Source: Bradyrhizobium arachidis
Lineage (GTDB): Bacteria > Pseudomonadota > Alphaproteobacteria > Rhizobiales > Xanthobacteraceae
Direction of reading: 5' to 3'
Length of the DNA: 64,000 nt
NCBI RefSeq assembly: GCF_015291705.1
Contig: NZ_CP030050.1
Coordinates: 372,001-436,000, forward strand
The position numbers were made by a program, and so were the translations under genes. A model generated the notes under the pieces. It was given only the letters and a program-made list of their open reading frames with translations. It searched no databases and was not told the origin of the DNA. Positions 29,812-40,820 of the stretch are shown piece by piece; position 1 is the first letter of the stretch; the number at the start of each line of letters is the position of its first letter.

Positions 29812-30183
29812 ATGAGTCTGACGTCGGAGGATGCCGATCCGAGCGAGCAGCGCGCGGCGGCGCGGCCCGTCGCGGCGAACGCGCAGCCGAACCGGGTGAC
29901 GTTCAACCGGCTCGAGCTGCACCGCATTCTCAATCTCTATGGCCGCATGGTCGCCGACGGCGAGTGGCGCGACTATGCCATCGATTTCCTGAAGGACCGC
30001 GCCGTGTTCTCGGTCTATCGCCGCGCCTCGGAAGTGCCGATCTACCGCATCGAGAAGGACCCGCGCCTCGCGCGCAAGCAGGGCATGTACAGCGTGATCT
30101 CGGCGACCGGCCTGATCCTGCGCCGCGGCCACGAGCTCGAGCGCGTGCTGCTGGTGATCGATCGGAAATTGGCGGTGGTCTAG
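29812..30183 (+). CDS. DUF2794 domain protein
   Basis: About 123 residues from MSLTSEDADPSE; the start has GAGGAGCG immediately upstream, so I prefer it to ATGs further 5'. The DUF2794 domain fills the C-terminal 95 residues: NRVTFNRLELHRILNLYGRMV, EWRDYAIDFLKDRAVFSVYRR and VPIYRIEKDPRLARKQGMYSV. The family is conserved in Alphaproteobacteria without an assigned function. Two copies of GGCGCGATCATG lie upstream at 29727-29738 and 29779-29790. Confidence 0.85.
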   Translation: MSLTSEDADPSEQRAAARPVAANAQPNRVTFNRLELHRILNLYGRMVADGEWRDYAIDFLKDRAVFSVYRRASEVPIYRIEKDPRLARKQGMYSVISATGLILRRGHELERVLLVIDRKLAVV

Positions 30184-30191
30184 CCGCACGA

Positions 30192-30298
30192 ACGGTGCCG
30201 TAGGGTGGGCAAAGGCGCAAAGCGCCGTGCCCACGACCTTTCCGTAATCGCCCTGATGGTGGGCACGCTTCGCTTTGCCCACCCTACGAGCGGTGCCG
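30192..30298. repeat. Palindromic repeat, GGTGCCGTAGGGTGGGCAAA family
   Basis: Left arm GTAGGGTGGGCAAAGGCGCA...GTGCCCAC and right arm GTGGGCACGCTTCGC...TTTGCCCACCCTAC. It sits between convergent genes. Confidence 0.88.
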
Positions 30299-30308
30299 TG
30301 GCGAGGCC

Positions 30309-30839
30309 CTACTTCCCCGGCACCGTCTTCGCGCCCTCGCCGAGGTCGCGCTGCATCATCACCGTGTCGAGCCAGCGACCGAACTTCAGCCCGACATTGG
30401 GGTGGGTGCCGATCATCTTGAAGCCGCCCCTGGTGTGCACGCCGATCGAGCCGGCATTGGCGGAATCGCCGATCACGGCGATCATCTGGCGGAAGCCGCG
30501 CGCCTCGCATTCGGTGATCAGCCGCTCCAGCAGCAGCGAGCCGATGCCGCGGCGGTGGAAACTCGGATCGAGGTAGATCGAGTTCTCGACCGTGAAGCGA
30601 TAGGCCGGCCGTGGCCGGTAGGCACCGGCATAGGCATAGCCGGCGACGCTGCCGTCGAGGATGGCGACGAAATAGGGATAGCCGCCGTCGACCAGCGTGC
30701 GGTAACGGCGGGTCATCTCGGCTAGGTCAGGCGGATCCAGCTCGAACGTCGCAGTGCCCTCGCGAACGGCCTGCTGGTAGATGGCGGTGATGGCGGGAAG
30801 GTCGGCCTCGGTCGTGGGCCTGATATCGGGTGCGGACAT
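30309..30839 (-). CDS. GNAT N-acetyltransferase (phosphinothricin acetyltransferase-like)
   Basis: 176 residues, complete GNAT domain. The acetyl-CoA pyrophosphate loop is RRGIGSLLLERLI near residue 95, and the start PDIRPTTEADLPAITAIYQQAV and the YAYAGAYRPRPAYRFTVENSIYL strand are typical of the PAT/bar-like group that acetylates phosphinothricin or methionine-sulfone analogues. The natural substrate is not evident. Monocistronic on the minus strand. Confidence 0.88.
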   Translation of the reverse strand: MSAPDIRPTTEADLPAITAIYQQAVREGTATFELDPPDLAEMTRRYRTLVDGGYPYFVAILDGSVAGYAYAGAYRPRPAYRFTVENSIYLDPSFHRRGIGSLLLERLITECEARGFRQMIAVIGDSANAGSIGVHTRGGFKMIGTHPNVGLKFGRWLDTVMMQRDLGEGAKTVPGK

Positions 30840-30896
30840 GGCCTCAGACTAGAGGCTTCGCCCGGTTGCTGGAAGAGGCCACCACCGTCTCCCCAT

Positions 30897-30985
30897 CGTC
30901 ATTGCGAGCGTAGCGAAGCAATCCAGAAATGCATCCGCGGAGGGCCTCCGGATTGCTTCGTCGCAAGGGCTCCTCGCAATGACGA
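30897..30985. repeat. Palindromic repeat, CGTCATTGCGAGCGTAGCGA family
   Basis: Left arm CGTCATTGCGAGCGTAGCGA...AATCC and right arm GGATTGCTTCGTCGC...CTCGCAATGACGA, in the gap before the BI-1 gene's terminator. It is the only copy of this family that I see here. Confidence 0.85.
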
Positions 30986-31005
30986 GGAGAGCTACCGGGG
31001 CCCAA

Positions 31006-31034
31006 ACAAAAACCCCGGCCTCTCGGCCGGGGTT
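31006..31034 (-). terminator. Rho-independent terminator of the BI-1 family gene
   Basis: AACCCCGGCC (31011-31020) pairs with GGCCGGGGTT (31025-31034); on the minus strand a T-rich run follows (plus 31006-31012 is ACAAAAA). Confidence 0.9.
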
Positions 31035-31058
31035 CGTGTCCGTTCTCTCGTCTGGCGC

Positions 31059-31850
31059 TTAGTCGCGCTGGCCGAGGAGCTGCAGCAGCAGCGTGAACAG
31101 GTTGATGAAGTTCAGGTACAGCGACAGGGCGCCGGTGATGGCCGCACGCTCTGCGATGTCACCGCCGGCCGAAGCGTAGCCGTAGATGTAGTCGTTCTTC
31201 AGCCGTTGGGTGTCCCAGGCGGTGAGGCCCGCGAACACCAGCACGCCGACCACCGACACGATGAACTGCAGCATCGAGCTCGCCAGGAACAGGTTCACCA
31301 GGCTCGCGATGATGATGCCGATCAGGCCCATGAACAGGAACGAGCCCATGCCGGTCAGGTCACGCTTGGTGGTGTAGCCGTAGAGGCTCAGTGCACCGAA
31401 AGTCGCCGCGGTGATGAAGAACACCCGCACGATCGAGGTGTGGGTGAACACCAGGAAGATCGACGACAGCGAGATGCCCATCAGCGCCGAGAACACCCAG
31501 AACAGGATCTGGGCGGTCGAGGGAGCGAGACGGTTGATGCCCGCCGAGATCACGAACACCATCGCGAGCGGCGCGAGCATGAACAGCCACTTCAGGGGGC
31601 TGACGAACATCGCGTAGCCGAACGGCGTCAGGAACAGCTTGCCGACGCGGACGGCGTCCGCGGTCGGGACGTCAGTCACAGCAGCCAGGTAGACACCGAG
31701 CGCGGCCAGGCCGGTGATGGCAAGGCCAATGCTCATGTAATTGTAGATGCGCAGCATGTAGGCGCGCAGGCCGGCGTCGACCGTCGCGGCGTCAACACGC
31801 CCGGCGGCCCTGCCGAAAGGAGAAGCGTAGTTACGGTCTAGGTCCGACAT
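31059..31850 (-). CDS. Bax inhibitor-1/YccA (YbhL) family membrane protein
   Basis: 263 residues from MSDLDRNYASPFGRAAG, with seven membrane segments typical of BI-1 (LRIYNYMSIGLAITGLAALGVYLAA, AMFVSPLKWLFMLAPLAMVFV, LFWVFSALMGISLSSIFLVF, VFFITAATFGALSLYG, FLFMGLIGIIIASLVNLFL, LQFIVSVVGVLVFAGLTAWDTQRLK, FINLFTLLLQLL). The conserved AWDTQ motif of the family is present. Role in bacteria is uncertain (calcium leak and membrane stress are proposed). A 270-base leader precedes it. Confidence 0.93.
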   Translation of the reverse strand: MSDLDRNYASPFGRAAGRVDAATVDAGLRAYMLRIYNYMSIGLAITGLAALGVYLAAVTDVPTADAVRVGKLFLTPFGYAMFVSPLKWLFMLAPLAMVFVISAGINRLAPSTAQILFWVFSALMGISLSSIFLVFTHTSIVRVFFITAATFGALSLYGYTTKRDLTGMGSFLFMGLIGIIIASLVNLFLASSMLQFIVSVVGVLVFAGLTAWDTQRLKNDYIYGYASAGGDIAERAAITGALSLYLNFINLFTLLLQLLGQRD

Positions 31851-31960
31851 GGTCGAATTCCCGTTGGTTGGCCGGTCCGGCATGAGGGTCGCCACGCCGC
31901 CGGTTCGTCAAGTTCTATCCGGATACCGATGTCTGCCGACATTAAATTTGGCTAACAATC
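31851..31960 (-). promoter_or_regulatory. Structured leader of the BI-1 gene (possible ybhL-type RNA)
   Basis: The minus-strand leader contains small hairpins, including GGCGT...ATGCC (5 bp) flanked by CCGG repeats, and a TATCCGGATA palindrome. A conserved ybhL leader RNA has been described upstream of this gene family in Alphaproteobacteria; I cannot confirm that this is one. An Rfam covariance search would decide. Confidence 0.3.
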
Positions 31961-32120
31961 GGGGGCTCCGAACCCATTCGATATGTGGGAAACTAACACA
32001 TTCGCTGCAACCGTCCACGCGCGGCTGAATGTCGCCCTCGGGCACAATCCTGGCGAGCGGACGTGGTTAATCGCAGGAATCGTGCGATTCCGCTACCGCG
32101 CGGCATCCCGCTACATTTTG

Positions 32121-34691
32121 TCACAAATTCCGCAACACCGTAGCGGGCTTTTTGTTCAACGCCAGCAGCGTGCCGGCGAGCCCGAGCCCCACGGTGACGA
32201 CCAGTGCGGCCGCGACCACGCCGGCGGCGCTGCCGGCCTGCCAGACGAAACTCAGCGTCATCAGCCGTGTCACGATCATCCAGGCCGCGATGCTGCCCGC
32301 GATCACGCCGAACACCGCGGTGGCGAGCCCGATCAGGAGGTATTCGAGGGCATAGGCGCCGAGCAGCCGCAGCCGGGTTGCGCCCAGCGTCTTCAGGATT
32401 ACCGCATCATAGACCCGGTGGCGGTGGCCGGCGGCCAGCGCCCCGCCCAGCACCAGGATCGCCGAGATCAGCGTCACCGCGCTGGCGCCGCGGATCGCCA
32501 GCGCCAGGTTGGTCACGACCGAGCCGACCGTCTCCATCACCTCGCGCACGCGCACGCTGGTCACCATCGGATAGGCATCCGCAACCTGCTTGATGATCTT
32601 GCCGTCACCGGTCGCATCGCCGCCGGATTCGGTCAGCGTCGCGATGTGGGTGTGGGGTGCGCCCTTGAAGGCGTTCGGCGAGAACACCAGCACGAAATTG
32701 ATGCCCATCCCCTGCCAGTCGATGGTGCGCAGATTGCCGATCTTGGCCGGAATGTCGCGGCCGAGCACGTTGACCACGATCTCGTCGCCGAGCTTGAGGT
32801 CGAGCCCGTCGGCGATCTTCTTCTCCATCGAGACCAGCAGCGGGCCGGAATAGTCGGGGCCCCACCATTCGCCCTCGACCACCTTGGAGCCCTTCGGCAG
32901 CTCGGCGGTATAGGTCAGGCCGCGGTCGCTTTGCAGGACCCACTCCGAATCCGTGCTGGGCTTGAGGTCCTCGGCGCGCACCCCGCGGGCGGCGACGATG
33001 CGGCCGCGCAGCATCGGCACGTCCTCGACCTTCGCGCCGGGTGCGATCTGCCGCAGATAATCGTCGAACTGCTCGGCCTGCGTGCTCGGGATGTCGATGA
33101 AGAAGAACGAGGGTGCACGATCCGGGAGCGCTGCCAGGAACTGCCGACGCAGATTGCCGTCGATCTGGGTGATGGTGACGAGCACGGCGAGCCCGAGACC
33201 GAGCGACAGCACGACCGAGGGCGTCAGCGCGCCGGGCCGGTGGATGTTGGCGATCGCCAGCCGCAGCATCGGCAGCCGCGTCCGCGGCAGGCGCCGCGCG
33301 ATACCCATCAGCAGCGCGGCGATGCCGCGTAGCAGGGCGAACACGACGACGGAGGACGCGACGAACACCGCGGCGATGCGCTTGTCGAACGAAAGCCCGA
33401 TCACGACCGCAACGAGCAGGGCGATCACGACGCCCATGAACACGAGATAGCTCGCGCGTGGCCGGTGCCATTCGGAGCTGATGGTGTCGCGGAACAGCGC
33501 GGCGACCGGCACGTCGTGCGCTCGCCCGAGCGGCCACAGGCCGAAGGCGAGCGCGGTGAGCAGGCCATAAACGAAGGACAGCGCGAGCTCGTCGGCATGC
33601 ACGGCCGGCACCACCGGCAGCGGCAGCAATTTTCCGAACAGGCCGACGATCGCGAACGGCATCGCGGCGCCGAGGGCAAGGCCGATCACCGAGCCGATCG
33701 CGGCGAGCAGGAGCACCTGCGCCAGGTAAATGCCGAACACGTCGCGGCCGGTGGCGCCGACCGCCTTGAAGGCGGCGATCACTTCGAGCTTGCGGTCGAT
33801 ATGGCTCTTCACGGCGTTGGCGACGCCGACGCCGCCGACCAGCAGCGCGGCAAGGCCGACCAGCGTCAGGAACTGTGTGAAGCGGTTGATGTTGCGCTCG
33901 AGCTGCGGCGAGGCATTGGAGCGGCTGCGGATCTCCCAGCCGGCCTGCGGCGCAGCGTTGCGCGCATCATTGATGAAGGTTTCGGTGGCGCGCTCGCTGT
34001 TGGCGCCATCGGGGAGCTTCACCCGGTAGACCCAGCGTACCAGGCTGCCGGGCTGGATCAGGCCGGTGGCGCGCAGGCCCGCCTCGCTGATCAAAAAGCG
34101 CGGGCCAAAACCGATGCCGCCGGCGAGCTTGTCCGGCTCGGCCTCGACAGTCGCGCGGATCTGGAATGTCGCCGAGCCAATGGTGACGCGGTCGCCGGTC
34201 TTGAGGGAAAGACGTGCAAGAAGCGTCGGATCGGCGGCCGCGCCGAACGCGCCATCGCGTTCTGCGACGAGATCGGACATCGGCAGAGGCGGCGCCAGCG
34301 TCAGCTGTCCGAGCATCGGATAGGCGTCGTCGACCGCCTTCATCTCGACCAGCGCCAGCTTGCCCTCGGCCGAGCGCGCCATGCCGCGCAACGTCGCGGC
34401 GGTCGAGACAGTGCCGCGCGAGCGCAGGAAGCTGACCTCTTCGGGCTTGGCCTCGCGCTGGAACAGCACGAAGGAGACGTCGCCGCCGAGCAGCGTGCGG
34501 CCTTCGCGGGCGAGGCCGTCGGAGAGGCTCGCCGACACCGAGCCGACACCGGCGATCGCCATCACGCCGAGCGCGATGCAGGCGATGAAGACGTAGAAGC
34601 CGCGCAGGCCCCCGCGCAATTCGCGCAATGCGTAGCGCAGCGACAGCGCGACGGCGCTCGGCTTTGCGAACGGTTCGGCCACAGCGCTCAT
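32121..34691 (-). CDS. FtsX-like ABC exporter permease (YbbP family)
   Basis: 856 residues. Two FtsX-type permease modules: an N-terminal membrane anchor (GFYVFIACIALGVMAIAGVGSV), a large periplasmic part, a membrane bundle from about residue 265 (TLVGLAALLVGGVGVANAVKSHIDRKLEVIAAFKAVGATGRDV), a second extracytoplasmic region, and a C-terminal bundle (AVILKTLGATRLRLLGAYALEYLLIGL). This layout is that of YbbP, partner of the YbbA ATPase. It overlaps the ATPase gene by four bases. Transported substrate unknown. Confidence 0.88.
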   Translation of the reverse strand: MSAVAEPFAKPSAVALSLRYALRELRGGLRGFYVFIACIALGVMAIAGVGSVSASLSDGLAREGRTLLGGDVSFVLFQREAKPEEVSFLRSRGTVSTAATLRGMARSAEGKLALVEMKAVDDAYPMLGQLTLAPPLPMSDLVAERDGAFGAAADPTLLARLSLKTGDRVTIGSATFQIRATVEAEPDKLAGGIGFGPRFLISEAGLRATGLIQPGSLVRWVYRVKLPDGANSERATETFINDARNAAPQAGWEIRSRSNASPQLERNINRFTQFLTLVGLAALLVGGVGVANAVKSHIDRKLEVIAAFKAVGATGRDVFGIYLAQVLLLAAIGSVIGLALGAAMPFAIVGLFGKLLPLPVVPAVHADELALSFVYGLLTALAFGLWPLGRAHDVPVAALFRDTISSEWHRPRASYLVFMGVVIALLVAVVIGLSFDKRIAAVFVASSVVVFALLRGIAALLMGIARRLPRTRLPMLRLAIANIHRPGALTPSVVLSLGLGLAVLVTITQIDGNLRRQFLAALPDRAPSFFFIDIPSTQAEQFDDYLRQIAPGAKVEDVPMLRGRIVAARGVRAEDLKPSTDSEWVLQSDRGLTYTAELPKGSKVVEGEWWGPDYSGPLLVSMEKKIADGLDLKLGDEIVVNVLGRDIPAKIGNLRTIDWQGMGINFVLVFSPNAFKGAPHTHIATLTESGGDATGDGKIIKQVADAYPMVTSVRVREVMETVGSVVTNLALAIRGASAVTLISAILVLGGALAAGHRHRVYDAVILKTLGATRLRLLGAYALEYLLIGLATAVFGVIAGSIAAWMIVTRLMTLSFVWQAGSAAGVVAAALVVTVGLGLAGTLLALNKKPATVLRNL

Positions 34692-35410
34692 GCCGGCGCA
34701 GTCTGCGTGTCGATGCGGCCGGAGCGCAGGCGGATCACGCGATCGCAGCGATGCGCCAGCGAGGAATCGTGCGTGACCAGCACCAGCGTCATGCCGCGCT
34801 CGGCATGCTTGCTGAACAAGAGATCGACGATCTGCTTGCCGGTGGCTTCGTCGAGATTGCCGGTCGGCTCGTCGGCGACGAGGATGGCCGGATCGGGCGC
34901 CAGCGCACGGGCGAGCGCGACGCGCTGCTGCTCGCCGCCGGACAGCTGCGTCGGATAGTGATGCAGGCGGTCACCGAGCCCGACCGATTGCAGCTCCTGC
35001 GCCGCGCGCTTGGCGGCATCGGGATTGCCGGCGAGCTCGAGCGGCACGGCGACGTTCTCCAGCGCCGTCATGGTCGGGATCAGATGGAAGGACTGGAACA
35101 CGATGCCGACCTGGCGGCCGCGGAAGCGGGCCAGCGCGTCCTCGTCGAGGGCATTGAAAGGCGTGCCGTTCACCACCACCTCTCCGCTATCAGGACGCTC
35201 CAACCCCGCCATCACCATCAGCAGCGTGGATTTGCCCGAGCCTGACGGGCCGATCAGGCCGATCGTCTCGCTACGGCCGACCCGCAGGCTGATATCCTTG
35301 AGAATGTGAACGCGCGCCGCGCCCGTACCCAAAGAAAGATTGACGTTGGAGATGGCGATGGTGTCCGACGAGGTGTCGGCGAGCGAAGAGGGATCGATGC
35401 GAGTGTCCAT
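34688..35410 (-). CDS. ABC transporter ATP-binding protein (YbbA/LolD family)
   Basis: About 240 residues. Complete ABC ATPase: Walker A GPSGSGKSTLLMV near residue 58, signature LSGGEQQRVALARAL near 155, Walker B ILVADEPTGNLD, H-loop VTHD. I start at MDTRIDPSS; the frame is open further upstream without conservation. It is YbbA/MacB/LolD-like and pairs with the FtsX-type permease through a four-base overlap. The start codon lies on the complement of the divergent lipase start (CCATGG), as ybbA and tesA are divergent in enterobacteria. Confidence 0.9.
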   Translation of the reverse strand: MDTRIDPSSLADTSSDTIAISNVNLSLGTGAARVHILKDISLRVGRSETIGLIGPSGSGKSTLLMVMAGLERPDSGEVVVNGTPFNALDEDALARFRGRQVGIVFQSFHLIPTMTALENVAVPLELAGNPDAAKRAAQELQSVGLGDRLHHYPTQLSGGEQQRVALARALAPDPAILVADEPTGNLDEATGKQIVDLLFSKHAERGMTLVLVTHDSSLAHRCDRVIRLRSGRIDTQTAPA

Positions 35411-36101
35411 GGTCCGGTCATATGGCAACTCCGCACGCGCGGTCGAGAGGCGTTGCGGATTCTTCATGCACATAGCCGTGTTGATGCTCGCTTTGATGAC
35501 GATGGCGAACCCGGCCTGGGCGGAGGCGACAAAGCCGGTCAAGCTTGTCGTTCTCGGCGATTCCTTGAGCGCCGGCCTCGGTCTCCCGGGCCAGGAGGCA
35601 TTCCCCATTAAACTTCAAAAAGCCTTGCAAGCCAAAGGCATAGCCGTCGACATGACCAATGCGGGGGTGTCCGGCGACACCTCTTCCGGCGGCCGCGACC
35701 GGCTCGACTGGTCGGTGCCCGATGGAACCGATGGCGTGATCGTCGAGCTCGGCGCCAACGACGCGCTGCGCGGCATCGATCCCGACTTGACGCGCAAAGC
35801 GCTGACCGACATCGTCGCGCGTCTGAAGGCGCGCAAGATCCCGGTGATGCTGTGCGGCATGCTGGCGCCGCCGAATTACGGCGCCGAATATGCTGCGCGC
35901 TTCAATTCGATTTATCCGGATCTTGCGAAGACGTTCGACGTGCCGCTCTATCCGTTCTTCCTCGAGGGCGTCGCGGCCGACGCCAAGCTCAACCAGGCCG
36001 ACGGCATTCATCCGACAGCGGCCGGCGTCGACATCATCGTCGGCAGGATCATGCCCACTGTGGAGGCATTCGTTGGCACGATCCACGAGCAGCAGCGTTG
36101 A
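35409..36101 (+). CDS. TesA-like arylesterase / lysophospholipase (SGNH hydrolase)
   Basis: About 230 residues from ATG 35409. The hydrophobic segment MHIAVLMLALMTMANPAWAEA is a signal peptide, so it acts in the periplasm. SGNH blocks are intact: GDSLSAGLG (Ser), GVSGDTSSGGRDRLDW (Gly), ELGANDALRG (Asn) and DGIHPTAAG (Asp/His). E. coli TesA is a thioesterase/lysophospholipase/arylesterase with the same architecture, divergent from ybbAP as here. A second ATG at 35466 would remove the basic n-region. Confidence 0.9.
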   Translation: MVRSYGNSARAVERRCGFFMHIAVLMLALMTMANPAWAEATKPVKLVVLGDSLSAGLGLPGQEAFPIKLQKALQAKGIAVDMTNAGVSGDTSSGGRDRLDWSVPDGTDGVIVELGANDALRGIDPDLTRKALTDIVARLKARKIPVMLCGMLAPPNYGAEYAARFNSIYPDLAKTFDVPLYPFFLEGVAADAKLNQADGIHPTAAGVDIIVGRIMPTVEAFVGTIHEQQR

Positions 36102-36275
36102 AAAACAGGCAGCGCTAACCCTAATTCCCAGGGTTTTACCGGGGTGAGGCGCGGCATGCTTCGCAGAGTCACACAACTGCGATAGGAATCAGGGTACCGG
36201 TTGATTCGTCGCCGGCTCTAATTTGGATATGGTCCTCGCCTCGAGGGTCGTACCCAAGCATCGGGAGGCTGAACG

Positions 36276-36812
36276 ATGCCGCGTTTGTTCACTGGTCTGG
36301 AAATTCCGGCCGAGATCGGCCAGTCGCTTTCCAATCTCAGGGGCGGCCTTCCCGGCGCCCGGTGGATCGATCCCGAAAATTATCACGTCACCTTGCGCTT
36401 CATCGGCGATATCGACGGCGCCTCCGCCAACGAGATCGCCTCGATGCTGTTTCGCGTCGACCGAAAGCCGTTCGAGGTGAAGGTGCAGGGCCTGACCAGT
36501 TTTGGCGGCCGCAAGCCGCGCGCGGTGGTCGCCACCATCGCGCCGAGCAAGCCGCTGATGGAATTGCAGGCCGAGCTCGAACGCATGATGCAGCGGATCG
36601 GTCTCGATCCCGAGGGACGCAAGTTCATCCCGCACGTCACGCTGGCTCGTTTGCATGACGCCACCGACCGCGACGTCGCCGACTATCTCTCGATCCGCGG
36701 CTACTTCCCGAGCAAGGCCTTCATGGCCGAACGTTTTGTCTTGTTCTCGTCGCGCGCATCGACCGGTGGCGGACCGTATGTGGTCGAGGACGCTTACGAG
36801 CTGTGTGAGTAG
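36276..36812 (+). CDS. thpR: RNA 2',3'-cyclic phosphodiesterase
   Basis: 178 residues of the 2H phosphoesterase superfamily. Both HxTx motifs are present: YHVTLRFIGD near residue 36 and PHVTLARLHD near residue 123. ThpR opens 2',3'-cyclic phosphates to 2'-phosphate and can join tRNA halves. The start MPRLFTGLEIPAEI is canonical and has GGGAGGC ahead of it. Independent of the arylesterase, 174 bases upstream. Confidence 0.92.
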   Translation: MPRLFTGLEIPAEIGQSLSNLRGGLPGARWIDPENYHVTLRFIGDIDGASANEIASMLFRVDRKPFEVKVQGLTSFGGRKPRAVVATIAPSKPLMELQAELERMMQRIGLDPEGRKFIPHVTLARLHDATDRDVADYLSIRGYFPSKAFMAERFVLFSSRASTGGGPYVVEDAYELCE

Positions 36813-36825
36813 CACTGCTCTCGTA

Positions 36826-36945
36826 CCCTGGACGCAGTGCGCCACGTAGTGGTGCACTGCTGAGCCGGGGCCCATAGCTCCCAGCAATGAACGAAACAGT
36901 GGGTCCCGGCTCTGCGCAGCAGCGTTCCACGTCCGGGACATGAAA
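36826..36945. repeat. Palindromic repeat, CCTGGACGCAGTG / CGTCCGGG family
   Basis: GGACGCAGTGCGCCAC ... GAGCCGGGGCCCATAG and GTGGGTCCCGGCTCTGCGCA ... CGTCCGGG are the arms. It is a variant of the element at 2518-2641. Confidence 0.78.
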
Positions 36946-37008
36946 CCGCATACCCCGTCCACCAATTCACGGCTTGCAATTTCCGCCCATCTCTGGCGGT
37001 AAAGAGCC

Positions 37009-38193
37009 ATGCTCTCCACCCCAAACTCCTCATTCCGCGAGGCATACCAGGCCCAGATCGCGTCAGGCGCGATTGAGCCCGATGCTGCGCAGGCCGAGGT
37101 CGCCGAAGCCTATGCCGCGCTCGACCAGCGGCTCGCGAATTACAAGCCGCAGCGCAAGCAGGGCCTGCTCAGCCGCCTGTTCAGCAGCGACAAGGACGAG
37201 GCGCCGCGCGGGCTCTACATCCATGGCGAGGTCGGTCGCGGCAAGACCATGCTGATGGATCTGTTCTTTCAGCACGCGAGTGTCGAGCACAAGCGCCGCG
37301 CACACTTCCACGAGTTCATGGCCGAAGCGCATGAGCGCATCTACGACTATCGCCAGAGCATCGCGCGCGGCGAGATCGCCGACGGCGACGTCATCGCACT
37401 GACCGCGACGGCGATCTTCGAGGAGAGCTGGCTGCTCTGCTTCGACGAATTCCACGTCACCGACATTGCGGATGCGATGATCCTGGGACGCCTGTTCGCA
37501 AAGCTGTTCGAGCTCGGCACCGTGGTGGTCGCGACCTCCAACGTCGCGCCCGACGACCTCTACAAAGGCGGCCTGAACCGGTCGCTGTTCCTGCCCTTCA
37601 TCAAGCAGATCACCGACCATATGGACGTGGCGCGGCTCGACGCGCGCACCGACTTCCGCCTGGAGAAGCTCCAGGGCGTGCCGATGTGGCTGACGCCGGC
37701 GGATGGCGATGCGGACGCCGCGCTCGACCGCGCCTGGGCGAAGATGACCGGCAACGCCAAATGCAAGTCGCGCGACATTTCGATCAAGGGCCGCACTTTG
37801 CACGTGCCGTGCTCGGCTCACGGCGTGGCGCGGTTCTCGTTCGCCGATCTCTGCGAGAAGCCGCTCGGGGCATCCGACTATCTCAGGCTCGCGCACGACT
37901 ATCACACCATCCTGGTCGACCATATTCCAGTGATGGACTTCTCCCAGCGCAACGCCGCCAAGCGTTTCATCACGCTGATCGATACGCTCTATGACAATGC
38001 CGTGAAGCTGATGGCCTCGGCGGACGCCAACCCGATCTCGCTCTACCTCGCCCACGAGGGCAACGAGGCCATGGAGTTCAAGCGGACCGCCTCGCGCCTG
38101 ATCGAGATGAGCTCGGAATCCTATCTGGCGCTGGCCCACGGCCGCAAGGATTCCACCGCCAGCGGCTCCACCAAGGGGCTGGTGGAGACTTAA
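37009..38193 (+). CDS. zapE: Cell division ATPase ZapE (AFG1-like)
   Basis: 394 residues. AFG1/ZapE P-loop ATPase: Walker A HGEVGRGKTMLMDLFF near residue 70, Walker B LLCFDEFHVTDIADAM near 145, and FLPFIKQITDHMDV downstream. E. coli ZapE binds FtsZ rings under stress; the mitochondrial homologue handles misfolded respiratory subunits. The ATG is the first in the frame. A palindromic repeat separates it from mdh, although zapE-mdh-sucCDAB is a common order in Rhizobiales. Confidence 0.95.
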   Translation: MLSTPNSSFREAYQAQIASGAIEPDAAQAEVAEAYAALDQRLANYKPQRKQGLLSRLFSSDKDEAPRGLYIHGEVGRGKTMLMDLFFQHASVEHKRRAHFHEFMAEAHERIYDYRQSIARGEIADGDVIALTATAIFEESWLLCFDEFHVTDIADAMILGRLFAKLFELGTVVVATSNVAPDDLYKGGLNRSLFLPFIKQITDHMDVARLDARTDFRLEKLQGVPMWLTPADGDADAALDRAWAKMTGNAKCKSRDISIKGRTLHVPCSAHGVARFSFADLCEKPLGASDYLRLAHDYHTILVDHIPVMDFSQRNAAKRFITLIDTLYDNAVKLMASADANPISLYLAHEGNEAMEFKRTASRLIEMSSESYLALAHGRKDSTASGSTKGLVET

Positions 38194-38210
38194 GTCCTAT
38201 TTGCCAGCGC

Positions 38211-39411
<1,201 letters not shown>

Positions 39412-39424
39412 GGCGCAAACAATC

Positions 39425-39458
39425 CCGCCGAAGACCGAAACCCGGTCTTCGGCGGTTT
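39425..39458 (+). terminator. Rho-independent terminator after mdh
   Basis: CCGCCGAAGACC (39425-39436) pairs with GGTCTTCGGCGG (39444-39455), then TTT. It isolates mdh from the sucCD transcript or permits partial read-through. Confidence 0.85.
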
Positions 39459-39544
39459 CACTTCCGGGGCCCGGCAGACCGGGCGGGCTCTCGGTTCAGC
39501 AGTCCAGAGATCTCGAAGTCAAAGAATCCGGGTTGCAGTTCCTG

Positions 39545-39561
39545 TGGTATATGGTATGCCA
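39545..39561. promoter_or_regulatory. Operator-like inverted repeat upstream of sucC
   Basis: TGGTATA-TGG-TATGCCA (6 of 7 positions symmetrical), 58 bases before the sucC start, with a wider CTGTGG...CCACAA symmetry. The TGG...CCA form resembles GntR-family operators, but no regulator can be named. Confidence 0.35.
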
Positions 39562-39619
39562 GCCACAAGACTGAGGTGGGCCCATGGGGTCACCGCCCGC
39601 GGGTTCAGGGAGCGACCAT

Positions 39620-40816
<1,197 letters not shown>

Positions 40817-40820
40817 GGCC

